In this document: positions 15,283-22,016 of the stretch, piece by piece
Position numbering within the stretch: the first letter of the stretch is position 1
Layout: each line of letters starts with the position of its first letter
Assembly: GCA_938083085.1 (NCBI GenBank)
Contig: CALLKX010000001.1
Coordinates: forward strand, 1-40,844
Length of the DNA stretch: 40,844 bases
Source: an uncultured bacterium
GTDB lineage: Bacteria > Planctomycetota > UBA1135 > GCA-002686595
Direction: 5' to 3'
Notes under the pieces: model-generated
What the model was told of the DNA's origin: nothing
The model's input: the letters and a program-made list of their open reading frames with translations, nothing else
The model's database searches: none
Translations under genes and position numbers: made by a program

Positions 15283-16158
15283 TCAGGGTGAGTGGTGAGC
15301 GCCTGGGTCGCCGCCCAGGAGCTCCCGGTACCCCTCCCTGAACGAGGGGTACTGGAACTCGAACCCGGTTGAGGCGAGGCGTCGGGAGCTCACTCGACGG
15401 TCGCCGCTTCTCGGACGGGCCCCGCCTCCAGGCGGGACAGGGGCCTCGGTGGACACCACGAGTTCGGCGGCGAGCTGTGTGGCGAGCCATGTGAGAACTT
15501 CCGAGCGCCGCGTCGGGTGAGGGTCGACGACGTTGAGGACCGGCGGATGATCCGCTCCGGCGGCGAGATGAAGGATCGCCCGGGCGGCATCATCCCGATG
15601 GATCCGATTCGTCCAGTGCTCGAGGGTGGCGGTCGAGAAGGGGCGCCCGGAGCGAATCGCGTCCGGGAGGAACGTCCTACCTGGGCCGTAGATTCCACCG
15701 AGGCGCAGGCTGATCCCAGTGAAGGGACCGCCGCGGAGCACCTCCTCAGCGGCCAGCATTGCGCGGCCTGTAAAGGCCAGCGGCCGCGGCTCGGTGCTCT
15801 CGTCTACCCACCCGCCGCCCGCGTCCCCGTAGACCCCCGTGGAGGAGATAAAGAGGACCCTCGCGCCGTCCGAGCCGCTCGCCTTGATGGCGTCGAGGAC
15901 GTTCGCGAGGCCGTTGGGATACGCCTCCCGATAGGCGGCCTCCCCCCTGGCTCCCGCGGCGACGCAGTAAATAACAACGTCGACCTCAGGCGGCAGGTTC
16001 AGGGACCCCGGATCCGTGACGTCGCCCCGGAGGAGGGCGACGCCAGGGGGCGCCGCAGCGGCGCTCCGTCTCAGGCCAAGAACGTCGTGCCCCTCACGGG
16101 CAGCGAGGCGCGCGACCTCCGCGCCGAGGCCCCCGAGGCCGGCGATCAGGATCCGCAT
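15283..16158 (-). CDS. NAD(P)-binding atypical SDR / epimerase-like protein (YeeZ type)
   Basis: The 291-residue product has an N-terminal Rossmann motif (MRILIAGLGGLGAEVARLAA), LLRGDVTDPGSL, VIYCVAAGA and the SSTGVYGDAGGGWVDE segment of extended SDRs. The usual catalytic YxxxK is missing; FTGRAMLAAEEVL occupies that place, as in the atypical YeeZ subgroup, so ordinary epimerase or dehydratase chemistry is doubtful. SLRLGGIYGPGRTF and WTNRIHRDDAARAILHL match substrate-loop and C-terminal regions of the same group. It is convergent with purH and lies 27 bp downstream of the helicase gene on the same strand, so it may be cotranscribed with it. Confidence 0.82.
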   Translation of the reverse strand: MRILIAGLGGLGAEVARLAAREGHDVLGLRRSAAAAPPGVALLRGDVTDPGSLNLPPEVDVVIYCVAAGARGEAAYREAYPNGLANVLDAIKASGSDGARVLFISSTGVYGDAGGGWVDESTEPRPLAFTGRAMLAAEEVLRGGPFTGISLRLGGIYGPGRTFLPDAIRSGRPFSTATLEHWTNRIHRDDAARAILHLAAGADHPPVLNVVDPHPTRRSEVLTWLATQLAAELVVSTEAPVPPGGGARPRSGDRRVSSRRLASTGFEFQYPSFREGYRELLGGDPGAHHSP

Positions 16159-16185
16159 CTGGCTACCAGGGGCGCACCCTGGGGG

Positions 16186-18129
16186 TCAACGGCGCCGCCT
16201 CCGGCGGAAGCCACGCCGACCGCCGCCACCGTGCCGGGGGCTACCGCTGGTGGGGCCGCGGTCACGGCGGATCATGGTGGTGGGGTTACGCTCGTCGCGC
16301 TGGCCCGCGTTCCGCTCGAACTCCATGGCCACTTCCTCGCGCACGTCGAAGGTGGTGGCGTTCGGGTGGATGGAAATGGCGCCGACTTCCGACCCCTGGA
16401 CGTTGCCGCGGCGGCAGACCTGGGCGAGGACCTTGGAGGGGTTGGCGCCCTTGAGTGAGCCCCAGTTGATGAAGAAGCGGACCATGCCAGGGGCGGAGAC
16501 GCTCCCCTGGTCGTACCGATCCCCGCGGGGCTGGCTTTCGTAGCGCTCGTTCCCGTGGTTGGAGCTGCCGCCCACGTCCCGCGCCTTGGCGCTACGCTTC
16601 TCACCAAGCCGGGCGAGGAGCGCGGCCACGAGCCTCGGGCCCTCATACTCCTCGAGGAGCGAGTTCGCGTGCTCCAGCAGAGCCTCCTTGGGCTCCTTCT
16701 GGAGCGCCTTGTTGAGCTCCGCGCCGAGCTTGGCCCGGAAGCGCTCCTGAAGGACCGCCTCGACCTCTGCCGCAGGGGGAAGGGGGCGCCACTCGAGGTC
16801 CACGCGGGCGTCCGCGAGGAGGAAGCCGAGCTTGCGCCGGCGGTTCGGCGGCGCGAGCAGGATGCTCCGGCCGGTCTGTCCGGCCCGGCCCGTCCGACCG
16901 CTGCGGTGCGTGTAGACCTCAGGGTCGATGGGGGGCGAGGTGTGAATGACAGTCGTCACGTCGGGCACGTCCAGCCCTCGCGCCGCCACGTCCGTGGCCA
17001 CGAGGATCGTGGCGCGACCGTTGCGGAAGGCCGCGAGGGTGTGGTTGCGCTGGCTCTGCGCCAGCTCGCCGCTGAGCGGGAGCGCGGAGAAGCCGTCCTC
17101 GGAGAGCATGGTGGCGACCTGCGCGGCGTCGGAGCGGCGCTCGACGAACACGAGCACGCGCTCGTCGCCGGCGAGCAGCAGCAGGTTGACGAGCGCCGTG
17201 TAGCGGTCCGAGCGCTGGACGAGGTGTCCGATGTGCTCGATGTTCGCGTTGGCCTCCCCGAGGGCGGTGCCCTCCACGGACACGGGGTCCCGCTGGTAGC
17301 GCTCGGCGAGCCGCTCGATCCCGGGGGGGAACGTGGCGGAGACCATGTGGGTGCGACGCTCGCCAGGCGTCGCGTTGAGGATGGTCTCGAGGTCCTCTCG
17401 GAACCCCATGTCGAGCATCTGGTCGGCCTCGTCGAGCACCAGCTCGCGGGCGTTGCCGAGGTCGAGGTTCTCGTTCGTCAGGTGGTCAACGAGGCGCCCG
17501 GGGGTCCCGATGAGGACCCGCGGCTCGTTCCGGAGCGTGTTCTTGTCCTGGAAGATCGGCGTCCCGCCGGTGACGGAGGCGACGATGGTGTCCTCGAGGT
17601 CAGCGAAGAGCCAGCGAAGCTCGGTCGAGACCTGCTGGGCGAGCTCGCGCGTTGGGACGACGACCAGCACGTCGGGGCCGCGATCGCCGCGGGGCTCCAC
17701 GAGGACGCGGGCGACCACGAGCCCGAGGGCGACAGTCTTGCCGGAGCCCGTCTGTGAGGAGATGCGCAGGTCGCTGGCGCCCGAGTCGGCCGCGAGAACG
17801 GCGGACTGGACCTCGGAGAGCTCGGTGAAGCCGCGCCTTTGGAGGGCCGGCTGAAGCGCAGCGGGGACCTTCGCGAAGGGATCCTCTTGGGGAACCTCGG
17901 CAGCCCCGTCCGGGGCTCCTTGCCCGTGGCCGCTGTGATCGCTGGCGCCGTGGGCGTCAGCGGCTTCGTGGGTGTCAGCGGATTCGTGGGTGTCAGCGGA
18001 TTCGTGCTCCGCGCCGTGGGGAGGCGTGCTCCCTGCACCATCGGAGTCGTTCTCCAGGGTGCTCGGCTGCGGCTGCTCGTACGACGGATACTCTCCGGCG
18101 CCTTCCGGCGCCGTCATTTCAGAGGCCAT
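16186..18129 (-). CDS. DEAD-box ATP-dependent RNA helicase with DbpA-like C-terminal domain
   Basis: The 647-residue RNA helicase carries all core motifs: FTELSEVQSAVL (Q motif), SQTGSGKT (125-132), PTRELAQQ, TPGR (209-212), DEAD (233-236), SAT (264-266), ATDVAARGLD (378-387) and HRSGRTGRAG (408-417). Near residues 550-612, MVRFFINWGSLKGANPSKVL and GNVQGSEVGAISIHPN match the DbpA/CsdA-type RNA-binding domain. The protein ends in a Gly/Arg tail. The first 80 residues are acidic, disordered and His-rich, with three HESADT-like repeats. These traits suit ribosome assembly or cold-shock RNA remodelling. The start at 18129 is chosen because the 39 codons possible upstream lie in what looks like leader sequence; no strong Shine-Dalgarno helps. 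Confidence 0.92.
   Translation of the reverse strand: MASEMTAPEGAGEYPSYEQPQPSTLENDSDGAGSTPPHGAEHESADTHESADTHEAADAHGASDHSGHGQGAPDGAAEVPQEDPFAKVPAALQPALQRRGFTELSEVQSAVLAADSGASDLRISSQTGSGKTVALGLVVARVLVEPRGDRGPDVLVVVPTRELAQQVSTELRWLFADLEDTIVASVTGGTPIFQDKNTLRNEPRVLIGTPGRLVDHLTNENLDLGNARELVLDEADQMLDMGFREDLETILNATPGERRTHMVSATFPPGIERLAERYQRDPVSVEGTALGEANANIEHIGHLVQRSDRYTALVNLLLLAGDERVLVFVERRSDAAQVATMLSEDGFSALPLSGELAQSQRNHTLAAFRNGRATILVATDVAARGLDVPDVTTVIHTSPPIDPEVYTHRSGRTGRAGQTGRSILLAPPNRRRKLGFLLADARVDLEWRPLPPAAEVEAVLQERFRAKLGAELNKALQKEPKEALLEHANSLLEEYEGPRLVAALLARLGEKRSAKARDVGGSSNHGNERYESQPRGDRYDQGSVSAPGMVRFFINWGSLKGANPSKVLAQVCRRGNVQGSEVGAISIHPNATTFDVREEVAMEFERNAGQRDERNPTTMIRRDRGPTSGSPRHGGGGRRGFRRRRRR
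17950..18003 (-). repeat. Three 18-bp in-frame repeats in the helicase N-terminus
   Basis: The plus-strand unit GTGGGYGTCAGCGGMTTC occurs three times in tandem. Two copies are identical and one has two changes. They encode ESADTH twice and EAADAH once, within a His/Asp/Glu-rich stretch. They are multiples of three and so keep the frame; copy number may vary between strains. Confidence 0.85.
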
Positions 18130-18269
18130 GATGTGGTCCACGTGGGGCTTTCTGCCCCGTAACGGATTGCGGCGTCTTCGCCGCTCTGAAGGACCTGTCG
18201 ATGGCCCCGATGATGATGATCGCGCTTCTTTGCTCCGGACTTTCAACGCCGGGCCGTTTCTCGCGCTTG

Positions 18270-18299
18270 CTCAGACACGAGCGTAGCCCCGTGTCCGAG
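18270..18299 (-). promoter_or_regulatory. Stem-loop in the helicase 5' leader
   Basis: Read on the minus strand, CTCGGACACG and CGTGTCTGAG form a 10-bp stem with one G-U pair and a 10-base loop, about 140 bases before the helicase start. Long structured leaders are known for autoregulated cold-shock helicase mRNAs; that role here is inference. It could equally be an operator. Confidence 0.4.
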
Positions 18300-18405
18300 G
18301 CGAATGTGGCGGACGGGGCGAGAAGGTCGGGATTCCCTTGAAGGAAGGACCGATTCGCCTCAGATCGAGCGCCAGGGCGAGGCTGCTGTCCGCCCGCGTG
18401 TCGAA

Positions 18406-18437
18406 GGCACCGGGGCACCGGGGCACCGGGGCACCGG
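18406..18437 (+). repeat. Four tandem GGCACCGG octamers
   Basis: GGCACCGG occurs four times without a break, 62 bp upstream of the lyase start. It is a short GC tract that probably arose by slippage. No function is evident. Confidence 0.85.
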
Positions 18438-18498
18438 GTCGACGTCGTGGGCGGTCGAGTGGGCACTCCATCGAGTGGCGATCGGATAGAACGAGGGA

Positions 18499-19440
18499 AT
18501 GAAGAAGCCCTTCCACGGCCTCGTCGCCGCGCCACACACGCCATTCGTTGATCAGAACGGGCAGGGCGGGGCCATGGACCTCGAGGCGATCCCCGCGCAG
18601 GCAGGGCATCTGGCCGGGGACGGTGTCAGCGCGGTCTTCGTGGCCGGAGCGACGGGGGAGGGGGCATCCCTCGGCGTGGACGAGAAGCGGGACCTGTTCG
18701 AGGCCTGGTCGGAGGCTGGGCCTGCGGCCGGCCTCCGTGTCATCACCCAGGTGGGAGGCGAGAGCCTGCGCGAGGCCGCGGGATTGGCCGAGTTTGCGGC
18801 CGGGCTCGCGGGCGTGGAGGCACTGGGCGCCATCTCCCCGTGCTTCTATCGGCCGGCAACCGCTGAGCTCGTGGCGCGCTCCCTGGCCGAGATCGCTGCC
18901 GCGGCTGGCGACCGGTCCCTTTACTACTACGACATCCCCGCGCTGACGGGCCTCCCCTTCAGCGGCCGGGAGCTCGCGTTGGCCTTCGGTGAGCACGTCC
19001 CCGGGCTGCGTGGCATCAAGTGCAGCCGGTTCGAGGGCTGGCATGTGCAGGACTACCTTGGCGCTCATGACGGCGCGTACGACGTGCTCTGTGGCACGGA
19101 TGAGGCCCTGCTCTCTGCCCTGAGCCTCGGGGTGAAGGGCGCCGTCGGGAGCACCTACAACTTCGCAGCGCCGCTCTTCAATCGAATCATCACGGCGCAC
19201 GATCAGGGTGAGTCCGAGCGCGCTCGCGAGCTCCAGCAGGTCTCGATCGACCTGGTTCAGACCCTGGCTTCCTTCGGGTACATGGCCGCGGCGCGCCACA
19301 CCATGGCCCGGCTCGGCGTACACATCGGGCCTCCGCGGCTTCCGATCGGGGGGCTGAACGCAGACGGGTGTTCGCGGCTCGACGCCGCTCTCGACGCGCT
19401 CGACCTCGAAGGGAGCGTTCGCGTGGGAGCGGCCCGTTGA
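18499..19440 (+). CDS. nanA: N-acetylneuraminate lyase (DHDPS/NAL family)
   Basis: This class I aldolase-type enzyme probably cleaves N-acetylneuraminate to N-acetylmannosamine and pyruvate. The 313-residue TIM barrel shows GATGEG (50-55), YYYDIPALTGL with the active-site Tyr, and the Schiff-base Lys174 in RGIKCSRFEG. GSTYNFAAPLFNRII and a late HTMARLG are features I associate with NAL rather than dihydrodipicolinate synthase. The assignment is supported by the overlapping downstream gene, which encodes a NanM-like Kelch domain fused to a sodium symporter. GAGGG lies just before the ATG. No nanK, nanE or nagB is in the window, so later steps must be encoded elsewhere. Another pyruvate-dependent aldolase role cannot be excluded. 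Confidence 0.85.
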   Translation: MKKPFHGLVAAPHTPFVDQNGQGGAMDLEAIPAQAGHLAGDGVSAVFVAGATGEGASLGVDEKRDLFEAWSEAGPAAGLRVITQVGGESLREAAGLAEFAAGLAGVEALGAISPCFYRPATAELVARSLAEIAAAAGDRSLYYYDIPALTGLPFSGRELALAFGEHVPGLRGIKCSRFEGWHVQDYLGAHDGAYDVLCGTDEALLSALSLGVKGAVGSTYNFAAPLFNRIITAHDQGESERARELQQVSIDLVQTLASFGYMAAARHTMARLGVHIGPPRLPIGGLNADGCSRLDAALDALDLEGSVRVGAAR

Positions 19441-22016
19441 TCGCCCCGCTGCTCCTCTCCCTGTGCGCCGCTGCGGCGGCGCAGGAGGCCTCCTCGCCCG
19501 CGCCGATCCTGTGGGATTCTCTCCCCTCGGTCCCCGACTCGGTTGGCTTCGGCGGCCCATTCGTCGCGACGCTGGAGGGACCTGACGGCGACCAGCAGCT
19601 GCTGGTCGCCGGCGGCGCGAACTTCCCAGAGGCGGCACCCTGGGAGGGGGGGGCCAAGGTCTGGTACGCAGACACCTGGGTCTTCGACGGGGAGGCGTGG
19701 GCCGCCGGGCCCCCGCTCCCCGAGCCGCGAGCCTACGGGGCTGTGGTCCACCTCGGCGGCCGCGCCCTGCTGATCGGTGGCGGGGACTCCCGTCGCGCCA
19801 CGTCAGAGGTCCTCATCGCTGACGTCGACGGGAGCGGCGCCGTGCGCTTCAGCGCAGGCCCCTCCCTGCCGGCGCCGTCTCAGTTCCTGGCTGCGGGGCT
19901 GGTGGACGGCCTCGTGGTGGTGCTCGGCGCACAGCAATCTGCAGAGGCATCTGATCTTGTCCGCGCCACATGGATCCTCGACCCCGAGGACATGGAGACG
20001 GGTTGGATCGAGTCTGCGCCCTTCCCCGGGCGTGCAGGCCTCAAGTTCGTCGCCGCATCCCAGCGCAACGCGCAGGGGAAGGAGGCGCTGTTTGTTTACT
20101 CCGGTGAGATTCCTGGTCAGGAGCCGGAGAGTCTCCCGGACGGGAGCCGCTTCCTGCCGGTCTCGAACGAGCTTTGGAGCTTCGAATCAGATCGAAGAGC
20201 GTGGACGCAGCATCGCTCCCCTGCTGCCCCGAGGTCGGGAGCCCATGGCCTTGGGCTTGGCCGCTCGGCTGGCCTGGCCTGGCCAACTGGCCAGTCCCAC
20301 ATCATCTTTCTCTCGGGCGTGGCCGCGGTGCCGCTCGACCTTCCGCAGGCGGCCCGCTCCGAGTTCACGGCTGACGTCGAGGCCTACCACACGCTGACGG
20401 ACACCTGGACTCAGGAGGGGACCATGCCGCGAGGTGTGGTCACGACGGGGATCGCGCCCTGGGAAGGCGGGTTCGCGATCGCGAGCGGAGAGGTTCGGCC
20501 CGGGGTTCGTACGAGCGAGGTCCAACTCGGGGTCGTGGACCGTGAACCCGCGCGGCTGGCCGGCCTCGACTACGCGGTGATGGCGATCTATCTGCTCGGC
20601 ATCCTGCTGCTCGGCGTGTTCTTCGCGCGGCGCGAGCGCACGGCGGACGACTTCTTCTTGGCGGGCAGGCGGATTCCCTGGTGGGCCGCGGGGCTCTCCA
20701 TCTATGCCACCCAGCTCTCCGCGATCACCTACGTCGCGGTGCCGGCCAAGGCCTACATGGACGACTGGGTGTTCGCGCTGACGTCCATCACGATCCTCGT
20801 CATGGCCCCGATCGTGATCGTCTTCTACCTGCCCTTCTTTCGGCGGCTGGAGATCACGACCGCGTACGAGTACCTCGAGCGTCGCTTCAGCCTCTCTATT
20901 CGCCTCTTCGGCAGCGCCTCGTTCATGGCGTTCCAGGTGGCGCGGATGGCGATCGTCGTGTTCCTGCCGTCGCTCGCCCTCTCCACGGTGACGGGCGTGG
21001 ACGTCTACACCTGTATCGCCACGATCGGCGTGATGGCGACGGTCTACACCGTGCTCGGCGGTATGGAGGCCGTGGTCTGGACCGATGTGCTCCAGGTCTT
21101 CGTGCTGATCGGGGGGCTGTTCGTGGCCTTGTCGCTGGCTGTGGACGGCGCAGGCGGACTGGAGCCCGCCCTCGAGATTGCGCGCTCCGGGGACAAGCTG
21201 CGCTGGTTCGCGCCTGGGACTTCCTGGACGGACACCGCCAGCTGGTCGGTGCTGCTGGGGGCCATGTTCCTCCAGTTCGGCCCCTACACCACCGATCAGG
21301 CGGTGGTGCAGCGCTACCTGTCCACCAAGGACGAGCGCAGCGCCGCGCGGGGCATCCTCCTCAACGGCCTCGTGGCCATGCCGTTCACCCTGTGCTTCTT
21401 CGCCCTGGGATCCGCGCTCTTCGCCTACTTCAGCGCGCGGCCCGAGGCGCTCGAGCTTGGGATGAAGAACGACGAGGTCTTCCCGCTCTTCGTGGCCTTG
21501 GAGCTGCCCGCGGGACTCGCCGGCCTGGTCCTGGCGGGCATCTTCGCGGCGTCCATGTCCAGCCTGGACTCGTCCATGCACTCCATCGCCACCTCCTGGA
21601 CGAACGACTGGCACCGCCGGCTCGGGATCGGGTCAGCGTCGGACCTCCAGACCGGGCGCCGGGTGACGTTCCTGATGGGGGTGGTGGGGACCGGCACGGC
21701 GGCGCTCTTCGCGGCCTCGGACCTGCGCTCCCTCTTCGACACGTTCCAGAGCGTCCTTGGCCTCCTGATCAGCCCGCTGGCCGGCCTCTTCTTCCTGGGC
21801 ATCTTCACGACCAGAACCACGTCGGGAGGCGCCGCGCTCGGGGCGCTCTCCTCGATCGCGGTCCTCGCCTACGTTCAGAACGCAACCCCGCTGAACTTCA
21901 TGCTCTACGGCGCCGTGGGGAGCACGACGTGCGTGGTGGTTGGATACCTCGCGAGCCTCCTGGTGCGCAATGAGCGCGACCTCACAGGGCTCACCTGGTG
22001 GACCCGCGCTGGCTAG
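19437..22016 (+). CDS. Kelch beta-propeller (NanM-like) fused to a sodium:solute symporter
   Basis: One 859-residue chain has two parts. Residues 1-18 look like a signal or first helix (IAPLLLSLCAAAAAQEASS). Residues 20-370 are an extracytoplasmic Kelch-type propeller resembling sialic acid mutarotase NanM, with LLVAGGANFPEAAPWEGG (an important NanM-like loop), WVFDGEAWAAGPPLPEPRAY and similar blades. From about 376 a sodium:solute symporter follows, with some thirteen helices, ADDFFLAGRRIPWWAAGLS, GGMEAVVWTDVLQVF and FAASMSSLDSSMHSIATSW near the sodium site. The fused propeller would convert alpha-sialic acid to the transported anomer at the channel mouth. The start is TTG at 19437, overlapping the lyase stop (TTGA) with GGGAG seven bases before it; GTG at 19368 is a poorer alternative. 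The substrate is inferred from the lyase neighbour. Confidence 0.85.
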   Translation: MIAPLLLSLCAAAAAQEASSPAPILWDSLPSVPDSVGFGGPFVATLEGPDGDQQLLVAGGANFPEAAPWEGGAKVWYADTWVFDGEAWAAGPPLPEPRAYGAVVHLGGRALLIGGGDSRRATSEVLIADVDGSGAVRFSAGPSLPAPSQFLAAGLVDGLVVVLGAQQSAEASDLVRATWILDPEDMETGWIESAPFPGRAGLKFVAASQRNAQGKEALFVYSGEIPGQEPESLPDGSRFLPVSNELWSFESDRRAWTQHRSPAAPRSGAHGLGLGRSAGLAWPTGQSHIIFLSGVAAVPLDLPQAARSEFTADVEAYHTLTDTWTQEGTMPRGVVTTGIAPWEGGFAIASGEVRPGVRTSEVQLGVVDREPARLAGLDYAVMAIYLLGILLLGVFFARRERTADDFFLAGRRIPWWAAGLSIYATQLSAITYVAVPAKAYMDDWVFALTSITILVMAPIVIVFYLPFFRRLEITTAYEYLERRFSLSIRLFGSASFMAFQVARMAIVVFLPSLALSTVTGVDVYTCIATIGVMATVYTVLGGMEAVVWTDVLQVFVLIGGLFVALSLAVDGAGGLEPALEIARSGDKLRWFAPGTSWTDTASWSVLLGAMFLQFGPYTTDQAVVQRYLSTKDERSAARGILLNGLVAMPFTLCFFALGSALFAYFSARPEALELGMKNDEVFPLFVALELPAGLAGLVLAGIFAASMSSLDSSMHSIATSWTNDWHRRLGIGSASDLQTGRRVTFLMGVVGTGTAALFAASDLRSLFDTFQSVLGLLISPLAGLFFLGIFTTRTTSGGAALGALSSIAVLAYVQNATPLNFMLYGAVGSTTCVVVGYLASLLVRNERDLTGLTWWTRAG

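Larger units (their letters stand above)
18130..18498. other. 369-bp intergenic region between helicase and sialic acid genes
   Basis: No gene is supported here. On the minus strand it is the leader of the helicase gene and contains an imperfect 10-bp stem-loop (18270-18299). Toward the plus-strand genes lies a 4 x 8-bp tandem repeat (18406-18437) and GAGGG just before the lyase start. A GATGATGATGAT tract lies near 18210. Promoters for both directions must lie here, but none is convincing by eye. Confidence 0.6.
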
